Below, one piece after another: positions 36,320 to 45,135 of a DNA stretch of 64,000 bases. Under the pieces are notes generated by a model. That model saw only the letters and a list, made by a program, of their open reading frames with translations, ran no database searches and was not told the DNA's origin. Numbering within the stretch: the stretch's first letter is position 1; each line of letters opens with the position of its first letter. Made by a program: the position numbers and the translations under genes. The stretch is from UBA11606 sp965243715 (GTDB taxonomy: Bacteria > Actinomycetota > Acidimicrobiia > Acidimicrobiales > Aldehydirespiratoraceae). The stretch lies in assembly GCA_965243715.1 (NCBI GenBank), contig CBDEVU010000017.1, forward strand, positions 1,208,052 to 1,272,051, given 5' to 3'.

Positions 36320-36859
36320 GACGACCACGAGCGGGTACACCCAAGCGCGTACCGGGCAAACGCGAACCACTTCACATAGTTCGGGTCCTGACCGAAGGAA
36401 CCGTCACCGAGCCCGGCTACCTTGCCCAGTGGGCGCGCCGCAATCGCGAGATCCATGTTAATTTCGCAGAAGCCGGGATGGCACCACTCAAGCTCGTCCA
36501 ACGGGCTCGAGCCCACCAGCGATCCAATAAGCGGTCAAGTCGCCGGACCCGCGGTGACGATTTCGACGAGCAACGTGTGCGTCGCGATGTCTAATCCATG
36601 TTTCGAACTCTGGCTTGTGCTCCACATGGAGGACCAGACAGCCCACGTTCACCGCAAAGACATTCAGAAGCGAGCCGACCAGCTTGGAATCGTCGATGAC
36701 AAGCACCTCGCCGCTGATGCGATTCCCAGACTCCTCGACGGCTATCAGACTGCCAAAGAGCGCGCAGTCTCCCTGCGAGAGCGTCACACATTGAACGGAT
36801 CCGACCTAGGCTCTAACCCGAGCAGCAACGTCTGGCAACTCGTCGACCGACTGATCTGA
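36316..36859 (+). pseudogene. RloB-like protein, frameshifted with catalytic core lost
   Basis: The start frame reads HIVRVLTEGTVTEPGYLAQW and PLKLVQRARAHQRSNKRSSR, then ends VRRDV. A second frame resumes with MSNPCFELWLVLHMEDQTAH and continues to NVWQLVDRLI at 36859. RloB proteins carry a TOPRIM-like core with a DEIWCVFDVDEHP-type block between these two halves. Here only FDE survives before the jump to the SNPCFELW motif. The coupled RloA gene is intact, so the system probably lacks its effector. Confidence 0.75.
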
Positions 36860-37439
36860 AACACTCCCAGCACTCATTTCAGTTCTGGGACGCTCGTCGC
36901 CACACCGGCCTACGCCGACCGTGACCCCAGAGGACGAAAGCCTGTGGGCCTGAGCAGGTCCTTGACGTATTTGGTGGCCAGAACGGTTTCCGTTACCTGT
37001 TTTATTCAAGCTCATCCGGTCGCACCGACAACGAGATGCCGAGGTGACACGCCACCCCGGACCGCAGGCCGATATCGGACATCTCGCTACATCGACTGGC
37101 CGATGGCACCGCGTCCATATCGTTGCGGTCACCTTGGAAGGATTCGCGTCGGGGCCAAACGCATTCCCCCCCGACTTAGCCGAACGGTACGTCGCGAGCA
37201 TGGGCGAGGGTCAAAGTCCGAGTCCTCCGTTCGCAGCGAACTCCGGCCTCCTCTCCCGATGCAGCCGCCTCGGCGAGGCTGTAAAGGAGTACCGGCGCCC
37301 GCCAAGCGCTTGTCTACTACCCATCGCCTGCTTGAGGCGCCGCAGTCGATGCATGGCGAGGTGATCACGTAGGGCATCTGGCTACCTCCCGGTCCAGTTT
37401 GGCGGCCGCCACATCTGCGAGTTTGGCGTCTCGGGCGGC
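36860..37439. other. Region without a convincing gene
   Basis: Short plus-strand pieces look protein-like (LATSTGRWHRVHIVAVTLEG and ERYVASMGEGQSPSPPF) but no single frame spans them. Probably decayed sequence of unknown origin. Confidence 0.35.
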
Positions 37440-37660
37440 TAGCCACTCCGTTTCACAGATCAGGGCCTTGATCGCCGCTAGGGACGACGGAGCGGATCGT
37501 CAGCGTCGATCAGTCCGCTGCCGAGTTTGTCCATGAGCCCGGCGATGTACAGAACCGAAGTGGCGTCAGCGAGCTTCGCCAGCGATGTGGACTTTCCTGT
37601 CCCGCGCGGGCCCACCACTCAACCTACCCGCCATGACACACCCACCCTTCAGATCTATCT
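37440..37660 (-). pseudogene. Fragment of a P-loop ATPase
   Basis: Minus-strand reading gives WVVGPRGTGKSTSLAKLADA, a clear Walker A motif, followed by TSVLYIAGLMDKLGSGLIDA and then a stop. No start and no Walker B are visible. It may be a scrap of an AAA_14/DUF4143-type ATPase. Confidence 0.35.
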
Positions 37661-37921
37661 GAAGAATCCATAAATTGCGTTGCACGTAATCCATAGTCTG
37701 CGGACTCAAGACCCCGTATTCTGCCGTCACCAGAGTCCCAAGAATGCCGGACCCACTCACCGGTCTCACAAGGCTCCCGAAGCGTGCGCTACCCGGTACC
37801 ACCGCGGTGTGAACCGACCGGGGCACCTCAGCGCACTCGGCTTCGGCGGGCAGGTCATCGAAGGTCCAGTGTCGGGGCTAATGGCGACAGCGCGATCCGA
37901 ACAAGGCATATAGTCCGTCTG
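37661..37921. other. Spacer downstream of the ABC operon
   Basis: No gene recognised. It separates the ATPase fragment from the end of the transporter operon. Confidence 0.4.
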
Positions 37922-38932
37922 CTAGAGGTCCTGAGATTTCGCCGTCTCCTCGTCTCGAGGATGAAGCCATGCGTCTGCCGCGACCGCGAGCATCAATACG
38001 AGGCCCCTGACCAAGTCCTGGGTGGCGGGGCTGAGGTTGTTGAGGGTCAAGAGGTTGGTTACGAGGCCAATGAACTCAGCACCGAGGAGAACCCCCAGAA
38101 TGGTGCCCCGACCGCCGCTGAGTGAAACACCGCCAATGATAACCACGGTCAGTGCGACGAAAAGAATCGGTGTGAATGCTGACCCGACCGTGGCAACGGC
38201 GCCATCGCGAGCCAGTAGAAGGAATCCGGCGAGACAAGCCAGCAGCGCAGACACCACGTAGGAACCGATCTGGAGTGGCCGAACAGGAGCACCGCCGACG
38301 CGCGCCGTCTCGTAGTTGTCGCCCATGGCCCGGATCAGTCGTCCAGGCGCGGTGAACGAGAGGAAGAGCCACGCAGCGACAAAGACGACCGCAGAAACAA
38401 AGACCGGGGTAGAAATGCCCACGATCTCACCGCTACCGAGATTTTCGATCTGCGTACCATCCGGCAAGATGTACAGATTCACATCGAGGATCATGACCTT
38501 CACGCCGCCGACAAACAGCAGTCCGGTGGCAAGTGTTACGAACAGCGCTGGCACGTCGACGAATGCGATGAGCACCCCGTTGAACAGGCCAAATATCACC
38601 ACGAGAGCCAGGACCAGCAGGACCGCAGTTGTCTCGCTTGCGCCGTCCTGCATGAACTGCAGCGCCGCGGGCGGTGCGAACGCGGCAACCGCTCCGACCG
38701 ACAGGTCGATGCCCTTGCCGAGGATGACGATCGCCTCGCCCACGGCCACGATGCCGAATGCAGCCGACAACCGCTGCACCACCGACAGATTGCCGAGATC
38801 GAGAAAGTCTGGTGTGGTCAGTCCCCCAAGAACGAGCACTGCGATGAGGACGAGTCCCACCACGCGCACTGATTCGTCAAACACGGAAACCACCGAGCGC
38901 AGACCCTTGGCCGCGGAAACGAACGCAGTCAT
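37922..38932 (-). CDS. Sugar-type ABC transporter permease
   Basis: The 336-aa BPD_transp_2 permease has about ten hydrophobic helices and the family motifs GKGIDLSVGAVAAF, VDVPALFVTLATGLLF and VIIGGVSLSGGRGTILGVL. It is the last gene of a five-gene operon and overlaps the ATPase stop by one base (TGATG). With the first permease of the operon (41519-43690) it gives two different permeases for one ATPase, so the channel is probably a heterodimer. Confidence 0.92.
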   Translation of the reverse strand: MTAFVSAAKGLRSVVSVFDESVRVVGLVLIAVLVLGGLTTPDFLDLGNLSVVQRLSAAFGIVAVGEAIVILGKGIDLSVGAVAAFAPPAALQFMQDGASETTAVLLVLALVVIFGLFNGVLIAFVDVPALFVTLATGLLFVGGVKVMILDVNLYILPDGTQIENLGSGEIVGISTPVFVSAVVFVAAWLFLSFTAPGRLIRAMGDNYETARVGGAPVRPLQIGSYVVSALLACLAGFLLLARDGAVATVGSAFTPILFVALTVVIIGGVSLSGGRGTILGVLLGAEFIGLVTNLLTLNNLSPATQDLVRGLVLMLAVAADAWLHPRDEETAKSQDL

Positions 38933-40425
38933 CAGTGCACCGCCGCAAACATGATCGCTTCTTGATCGGTCGTAGCTGCGTCGAACTCGGCCACGACATG
39001 GCCGGCTCGTGCGACGAGTACTCGGTCGCTCAATGCCAAGATCTCGGGAAGGTAGGAAGAAATGATGATGACAGCGACGCCATCATCGGCGAGTGCTCGA
39101 ATCGTGTCGTGGATCTCCTCGATCGCTCCCACGTCCACCCCACGGGTGGGTTCGTCGATGATGGCGACATCGGGTCGGTGGCTGAGGCCTTTGGCAAGCA
39201 TGACCTTCTGCTGATTGCCTCCGCTCAACTCCACGAGTTTCGCCGTGGTGGGATTGAGGGTCCGTACGGCGTACCTCTCGATGAGTTCCGCTGTCAGCTT
39301 GTTGCGATCGGACGGCAGCGCCATGATGGGTAGCGGCTTCTTGCCGCTGAGATGGGCCAGATGCAGGTTGTCGGCAATGGTCAAATGACTGAAGATGCCG
39401 GAGGCCTTGCGATCCTCGGAGATGTAGCTGATGCCAGCGGCCCTAGCGTGGCGCGGCGTTCGGAACCGAACCGGTTTCCCGTTGAGGCGTATCTCGCCAC
39501 CGCCGATCCGACGCCGCCTAGTGATGCCGGCAATGATCTGGGTCACCTCGGTGCGGCCGGCCCCCACCAGCCCCGCCAGCCCGACAATCTCCCCGGCGAA
39601 AGCCGAGAACGACATGTTGCGAACGATCGGCATCAAGGTGATGTCATCGACCTCAAGGACCGGGGTGGGATCGGGAGAGCGGGCGGGTACACGGCGAGAG
39701 TATTCGACGCTTCGACCAACCATCGCCGTGACAATCGATTCCCTCGTGAATTCCGAGACGTGACCAGACCGGTCGAGAACGCCATCGCGCATGACCGAGA
39801 TCCTGTCGGCCTCGCTTAGGGCTTCCTCGATATTGTGGGTGATGAACAACAGGGCAACACCCTGTGCGGCCAGTCGTTGGATTGACAAAAAGAGCTGTTG
39901 CTTCTCTTCGGGAGTCACCGATGCAGTGGGTTCGTCGAAGATGATCAACTTCGCGTTCCGATGCACCGCCCGAGCGATCTCGACCATCTGTTTCTGCGCC
40001 GCGCCGAGGGATCCCACGGTGACCTCTGGTCGAATGTGGAAGTTGTGGGACTCGAGCAGTTCGCGGGCGATGATGTTCACCTCGGAAAGCCGATTGAACA
40101 TCTTCTCCTCCCCGAGCATCAGGTTCTGAGCCACCGTCATGGTGTCGATGAGCGAGGTCTCCTGATAGACCATAGAGAGACCGGCACGAGCAGCTTCAGC
40201 AGGGTTCTTGTACTTACGCTCCTGGCGATCGAAGATCACGGTTCCACCATCGTGCGCGGTGGCTCCGGACAAGATTTTGGCGATCGTCGACTTGCCAGCG
40301 CCGTTTTCTCCGAGCAGAGCGTGGACCTCTCCAGCGCGCAACTCGAGCGAGACGCCGCGCACCGCGTAGGTCGATCCATACCTCTTATCCACGTCGCGTA
40401 ACTGACAGAGCACGTCACTGGTCAT
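38932..40425 (-). CDS. Sugar-type ABC transporter ATP-binding protein, double domain (RbsA-like)
   Basis: The 497-aa protein has two ATPase halves. The first has Walker A LLGENGAGKSTIAKIL and Walker B LIIFDEPTASVTPEE. The second has the altered Walker A GLVGAGRTEVTQII usual for RbsA-type proteins, the signature ELSGGNQQKVMLAKGL, and Walker B VAIIDEPTRGVDVG. The first-half signature is reduced (GAAQKQMVEIARAV), a common feature of this family. The start overlaps the upstream propeller gene by 4 nt (ATGA). Confidence 0.95.
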   Translation of the reverse strand: MTSDVLCQLRDVDKRYGSTYAVRGVSLELRAGEVHALLGENGAGKSTIAKILSGATAHDGGTVIFDRQERKYKNPAEAARAGLSMVYQETSLIDTMTVAQNLMLGEEKMFNRLSEVNIIARELLESHNFHIRPEVTVGSLGAAQKQMVEIARAVHRNAKLIIFDEPTASVTPEEKQQLFLSIQRLAAQGVALLFITHNIEEALSEADRISVMRDGVLDRSGHVSEFTRESIVTAMVGRSVEYSRRVPARSPDPTPVLEVDDITLMPIVRNMSFSAFAGEIVGLAGLVGAGRTEVTQIIAGITRRRRIGGGEIRLNGKPVRFRTPRHARAAGISYISEDRKASGIFSHLTIADNLHLAHLSGKKPLPIMALPSDRNKLTAELIERYAVRTLNPTTAKLVELSGGNQQKVMLAKGLSHRPDVAIIDEPTRGVDVGAIEEIHDTIRALADDGVAVIIISSYLPEILALSDRVLVARAGHVVAEFDAATTDQEAIMFAAVH

Positions 40426-41531
40426 GGTTCGGCCTCATATTCTGTCTCGAGCATGACCAGGTTGCGGCAACCGTGACCGGCGAGCACGACCGTCTTCGCG
40501 TCGCCCACCGGGGCGAGGTCGGTGATCCCGTGAGCGTTGCCGTCGGCGCGCGAGTGGGCGCTGTAGTCGAAACGCCCACTTGTAGCGAGGTGGGCAACGA
40601 GCCCGTAGGAACGCGGCGGTGCCCACGGCTTGATGACACCCAAGACACGCAGTTGGCCCATCTGGAGGGCATCGGCATGGGGACGCTCGGACCGCAGCCG
40701 CGGAACCAGCCATTCTCTCGGCTCGATCGTCTCCATCATGTCGGCCAGAAACTCCGGTTCGGTCATGATCATCTCGGTGAATCGGTTGCGAACATAAGGT
40801 GCCATCACCCAGCATCCACCCTGTCGGCCATGGCGCAAACGACCGGGGTGAAACGGCACGTTCGACACCACCGGCGCCAGCTTGCGGCGAACTCCGTTGA
40901 AAGCAGACACATAGCTGTCGAGACTCGATGAGACAAGCACCGACTGTGTGTCCGAGCCGCCAACGAGCACTCCCGCAGGCCAGCCGAGCCCGCCAAGAAG
41001 AGTTTCAACTCGATCGCCATCAACCCTGACGAGACTGCCAGTTCGATCTCGCTGCATGAGAGCCCGTGCCCATTCGTCGGGACTGAGTCGGTCAGACCCG
41101 ACCGTCACGTATAGGGTCCCGTCATCTCCGATCGAGATGTCGGTCACGCAGTTCTGCACCGCGGGGTCGGTGCTCACATCAGATACGTATCCGTAGGCGT
41201 CGACGGCGACCAGCCCCCGTCCCTCCACCGCCACGACCGTGCTTTCTCCGTCGAAGTCCAGAGCGCTGGCTCTGGCACCGAAATTCGCCACCTCGGTGAC
41301 CTCCCCATTGCTGTACTGGAACACACTCCCGGCTGCGGTGAACTGAAGATCTCCATTGGGAAGGGCGACAATCGAGTCGGGCTCGTACTCGTCGACCGCA
41401 AGTAGTCGGGGAGCCGCGTCGAGACGCGAGTTCGGCCTCAGGCCCGCCTCGAAGGGTGGAATCGAATTTCGCCGCACTGAACCAGGCGCTAGCAACTCCT
41501 TCACCCCGGAGAAGAACCTCATGAGTTCCAT
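40422..41531 (-). CDS. SMP-30/gluconolactonase-like beta-propeller protein
   Basis: The 369-aa protein has repeated blade-like segments (DSIVALPNGDLQFTAAGSVF, SALDFDGESTVVAVEGRGLV, CVTDISIGDDGTLYVTVGSD, NVPFHPGRLRHGRQGGCWVM). This is the SGL/strictosidine-synthase-like propeller pattern of lactonases. It has no signal peptide, so it is cytosolic. Its start overlaps the fusion gene by 13 nt, and it resembles the C-terminal half of that fusion, including DW/EWLVPRL-type segments. The pair may act on the lactone or sugar brought in by the transporter. The active metal-binding residues cannot be assigned with confidence. Confidence 0.75.
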   Translation of the reverse strand: MELMRFFSGVKELLAPGSVRRNSIPPFEAGLRPNSRLDAAPRLLAVDEYEPDSIVALPNGDLQFTAAGSVFQYSNGEVTEVANFGARASALDFDGESTVVAVEGRGLVAVDAYGYVSDVSTDPAVQNCVTDISIGDDGTLYVTVGSDRLSPDEWARALMQRDRTGSLVRVDGDRVETLLGGLGWPAGVLVGGSDTQSVLVSSSLDSYVSAFNGVRRKLAPVVSNVPFHPGRLRHGRQGGCWVMAPYVRNRFTEMIMTEPEFLADMMETIEPREWLVPRLRSERPHADALQMGQLRVLGVIKPWAPPRSYGLVAHLATSGRFDYSAHSRADGNAHGITDLAPVGDAKTVVLAGHGCRNLVMLETEYEAEP

Positions 41532-43690
41532 CTCGCGAGCTCGACTGGATCCTCGATGCCGAAGGGTGGCACGAATTTTGTGAACGTCGGAACCTGACGT
41601 GGATCGATCGTGCCGACTTCATCCGCTGGCAAGGTGAGCTTACCGAGCCGGTTGTTGTTGATCCCACACAGATACAGATGGCCCTGGAATTCGTTGATCG
41701 ACGTGACCATCGGGTAGTTCTCCAATGATTCGTCCCACATCACGGAGAGCACCTCTCCAACATCGCTGAACTTGATGACACACGAGACATTGAGCTGGGG
41801 GACGATCCAGTCGTCGGCCGGCAGTTCCTTGGTCATCCTTCGCCTAATCTTGGGGTGATTTATCGTGAGGTCGGAGAATGCAGTGCGCATCGCGACGAAC
41901 GACATCCAGTAGTTCCCGTCCGACGCTCGATTGATGTTGTCGGGGTAGCCTGGGAGATCTTCAAGGAGCGGCTCGAGTTGGCCCTGCTTGGGGCCCGAGA
42001 TCCACAGCCGGTCAACGCGGTACATGCCCGTGCTCGCAACCAAGATGCTCTGCCCGTCGTGGCTGGTGCAGATGCCGTTCGGGAACACGTAGTTCCGGAT
42101 GACGATCTCGGTTGAGCCGTCCGGGTCGATGCGAATGACTCGGCCATTAGGCCGGTACTCGACCACCTCGAGCATGTACTCGGCAGCGTTCGTGCGAGTC
42201 GAAAAGTCCGACACATAGATCGCGCCATCGGGCGCTATGTCGATGTCGTCGGCGAAACGGATCGCAGAGTCATCGTTGAGGGACGTCCAGCTTCGCTTGA
42301 CCTGACTGGCAACGGTTTCGGTGCTGCCATCTGATCGGACCTTCTGCACGCCGATGCCACCGACCGCAACGATCAGATCCCCGTGTTGGTCCCAAGCGTG
42401 CCCAAGGGGCAGTCCGCCGGTGCGAGCGAAAACATCCCCACGTTGATCGTCAGAGAACTTCCAGATCCAGCCTCGGCGATCGCCGCAGTAGATCGATCCG
42501 GCGTTGTCGATAGCGCAGTCCTCCGCGCCCTCAATCGTCCCGATCCCGATCGGTGGTGCGTCGGTCAGCTTAGAGTTGATGGCCCACAGAGACGTGGCAT
42601 CGGAGACATCGATGAGTGGCCCGATCGCGACTCGGGCGGGATCAAGTTTGAGTTTCTCCGCCATAAGCGGCCGGTATTTGCCCCACTTGAGATCAACCAA
42701 CGCGAAGACGAGGAGAACAATAGCCAAAATGGCTGACAACCAGCCGCTTCCGAGCCGCTCGGCAATGGCAACCTGCTGGATCAGTGCGACGACGACCAGC
42801 CCGATCACAGCCCGCGCAACCGATGCTCGACCGCCGCTCAGGCTTACGCCACCGAGAACAACGGCGGTGAGAACCAGAACCTCCCAGCCTTCGCCGACAC
42901 CTGGGTCGGAGCGACCAAGCCGGGCGGCGGTGAGGAGGCCAGCGCAGCCAGCGAGCATTCCTGAAACCACATAAGTCGAGAAGACCACACCACCGATGGG
43001 CACGCTGTTGCGCCGGGCCGATCGTCGGTCGGATCCGACCGACGTGATCCACCAGCCCCATCGCATTCTTGTAAGCATGATGTGCGATGCCACCAAGACC
43101 AGGGAAATGATCACCCACGGCAGCGGGATTCCTGCCACCCGACCGTCTCCGAGAAACTCCCACGAACTGTCCTGGAAGGGCGAAGCCAGTTCAATCGCGT
43201 ATCGGCCCGAGAGCCCCTTGATCGCGCCACGAAATGTAAGGAGTGTGACCAGCGTCGTGATGAAAGGCCTGGTGTTCAGTATTGCGATGAAGAATCCATT
43301 CACCGAACCGAGCGCAGCGCCGAGGACGAGACAGAACACGACGACAAGCGGAACCGGTAGTTCCCAGGCCTTCAAGGCGACCTGGGAACCGATCGATACG
43401 ACGCCAACGATCGCCCCGACCGATAGGTCAAGGCCACCGGCGGCTATGACGATAGTGAGCCCGATCGCGATCAGGCCCTTCTCCGCTACCTCGTCGAGGA
43501 TGCTCGAACTGTCCGAGAACCCGACCGACGTGAACTGAACCAAAGTGATGCTGAGCAGGAAGGCCAAAATGAGCGGGACTGCCCCCTCCATCCAACGCTT
43601 CGACACCAACTCAGAGGCACCCCGCGAGAGTGCCAGCCTCCCCCATGGGCCTTGCCCAGTAAGGAAGAACGCATCAATCGAACGCTTCAT
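41519..43690 (-). CDS. ABC permease fused to an SMP-30-like beta-propeller
   Basis: Residues 1-335 of this 723-aa protein are a BPD_transp_2 sugar permease (TIVIAAGGLDLSVGAIVGVV, NTRPFITTLVTLLTFRG, VVLGGVSLSGGRASVARAV). After a short linker (KWGKYRPLMAEKLKL) residues about 350-723 form an SMP-30/strictosidine-synthase-like propeller with DCAIDNAGSIYCGDRRGWIW, IRFADDIDIAPDGAIYVSDF and LPGYPDNINRASDGNYWMSF. The last helix of the permease puts the propeller at a membrane side, probably cytosolic. Fusion of transport and lactone-type catalysis suggests substrate channelling. The reading frame is continuous, so this is a true fusion. Confidence 0.9.
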   Translation of the reverse strand: MKRSIDAFFLTGQGPWGRLALSRGASELVSKRWMEGAVPLILAFLLSITLVQFTSVGFSDSSSILDEVAEKGLIAIGLTIVIAAGGLDLSVGAIVGVVSIGSQVALKAWELPVPLVVVFCLVLGAALGSVNGFFIAILNTRPFITTLVTLLTFRGAIKGLSGRYAIELASPFQDSSWEFLGDGRVAGIPLPWVIISLVLVASHIMLTRMRWGWWITSVGSDRRSARRNSVPIGGVVFSTYVVSGMLAGCAGLLTAARLGRSDPGVGEGWEVLVLTAVVLGGVSLSGGRASVARAVIGLVVVALIQQVAIAERLGSGWLSAILAIVLLVFALVDLKWGKYRPLMAEKLKLDPARVAIGPLIDVSDATSLWAINSKLTDAPPIGIGTIEGAEDCAIDNAGSIYCGDRRGWIWKFSDDQRGDVFARTGGLPLGHAWDQHGDLIVAVGGIGVQKVRSDGSTETVASQVKRSWTSLNDDSAIRFADDIDIAPDGAIYVSDFSTRTNAAEYMLEVVEYRPNGRVIRIDPDGSTEIVIRNYVFPNGICTSHDGQSILVASTGMYRVDRLWISGPKQGQLEPLLEDLPGYPDNINRASDGNYWMSFVAMRTAFSDLTINHPKIRRRMTKELPADDWIVPQLNVSCVIKFSDVGEVLSVMWDESLENYPMVTSINEFQGHLYLCGINNNRLGKLTLPADEVGTIDPRQVPTFTKFVPPFGIEDPVELARWNS

Positions 43691-43738
43691 ATGAGGCTGA
43701 CACTCTCTCTTAGCTTTGACCCTGAGAATGGCGGACGT

Positions 43739-44821
43739 CTAGGAGCCTTGGTAACACGCAGTGGTGATCGAGTCGACGTTGTCCGCGTCAACCACTATGT
43801 GAGGAACGTAAGAAACCGTGCGACGGGTGCCGGGTGGATCGCCCACCTCGAGAAGCATCTGGACGGCCAACACCGCTCCGGTACCAATACCCGGAACGTC
43901 ATAGACGGCCGACGCCGTTACCTCGCCAGCCTCGAGGCTGGCACACCAGTCAGCGGACCCGTCGAGGTTGTAGACGCCGATAGCACCTTCCTCCACGGTT
44001 CCATCGGCGACAGCAGTGGCTAGTGCCTGACCGGCGCCGATGGCGATGCCGTCCCAGGGCAACATCAGCGCACACAGCTCACCTCCGTGCTGCTGAAGTA
44101 GCGTCGTCGCGAGTTGTGCCGCAATTGAGACGTCCCAGTTGGACTGCACCGTGGACACAACCTCGATCCCAGCTTCTTCGAGGACGGGGAGAGCTCCTGC
44201 GTTGAACTGCAGGGAGAACCCGTCGGGCCCGAGACCTTCGATGATCGCCACCTTGTTCTTGCCGGTGACAGCGCAATCAGCCACCGCGCGGTCGGTGATC
44301 GCCGCGGCCGCAGAGACGACATCAGCGCCAATGAAAACGTCCGCTGACTGGTTGGAGATCATATTGACCACCACCGTGTAGATGCCCGCTTCCTGAGCAT
44401 CCTTAATCTGTTTGGTCAACACACCAACGTCCGGGTTGTGCAAAATCAATACGTCGACATCGTCACCAGAGATTAGGTCATCGATTGTGCGTACCATCAA
44501 ATCCGTATCGAAGGCGGGGTCGTAGACGTCGAACTCGGCACCTAGCGACAAGAACGAACGTTCCATGTGGCTGCCCCACTGCTCAGTCAGCTTGAAACCA
44601 TCGTAAATCATCGGGATGAAGGCGATTCGTTGGCCTTCGAGCGCGTTGTGTACCGCATCACGTGCGTCGAGGGGCGCAATGACCGCGTCGATGCCCTCTC
44701 CGCCAGAGCTTTCCGTAGGCGAATCGGCGACCGATTGGTCCTCATCGTCTCCGGAGCTACAGCCCGCGGCCACGAGGACCACGATCAGCAGCGCCGAGAG
44801 CACCGTTGTTAACTTCTTCAT
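43739..44821 (-). CDS. ABC transporter substrate-binding lipoprotein
   Basis: The 360-aa protein starts at MKKLTTVLSALLIVVLVAAG with the lipobox VAAGC, then an acidic linker. The mature part has IAFIPMIYDGFKLTEQWGSH, DDVDVLILHNPDVGVLTKQI and SADVFIGADVVSAAAAITDR, typical Peripla_BP_4 features. It is the first gene of the operon. The next gene starts 48 nt downstream. The likely ligand class is sugars or sugar lactones, given the two propeller proteins. Confidence 0.92.
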   Translation of the reverse strand: MKKLTTVLSALLIVVLVAAGCSSGDDEDQSVADSPTESSGGEGIDAVIAPLDARDAVHNALEGQRIAFIPMIYDGFKLTEQWGSHMERSFLSLGAEFDVYDPAFDTDLMVRTIDDLISGDDVDVLILHNPDVGVLTKQIKDAQEAGIYTVVVNMISNQSADVFIGADVVSAAAAITDRAVADCAVTGKNKVAIIEGLGPDGFSLQFNAGALPVLEEAGIEVVSTVQSNWDVSIAAQLATTLLQQHGGELCALMLPWDGIAIGAGQALATAVADGTVEEGAIGVYNLDGSADWCASLEAGEVTASAVYDVPGIGTGAVLAVQMLLEVGDPPGTRRTVSYVPHIVVDADNVDSITTACYQGS

Positions 44822-45135
44822 TGCTCATCTCCCGTAAGTCATGGTCATTTATCTGACCGGTCCAGAAACTTACACGAACTAAACCGATCAACACAAAATC
44901 TCGCAATGCGGAGACTGGACAGTTCTCAGCAGCCTGACCAGGACCCTCGCCCGATCCGCTGAGCGCGCCTTCGCTGATGTCACTGAGCACGAGGTCGGTC
45001 TCGATCGGGCCCGCGACCACTGGCGAGATGCCAGCGTTGCTGAGTGACGGCTCGCATGTAGCCGAGGCCACCGTGGATCTGGACGGCTTCAGATGCGCCG
45101 CTCTACGTGAGCGAGGAGTCGACGAAGGGCAGGCA
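44822..45135. other. Promoter region plus acyl-CoA dehydrogenase scrap
   Basis: The left part must hold the promoter of the transporter operon. On the minus strand near 45040-45100 the sequence reads ASEAVQIHGGLGYMRA, the C-terminal signature of acyl-CoA dehydrogenases, but both sides end in stops or frame changes. It is only a short remnant. Confidence 0.5.
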
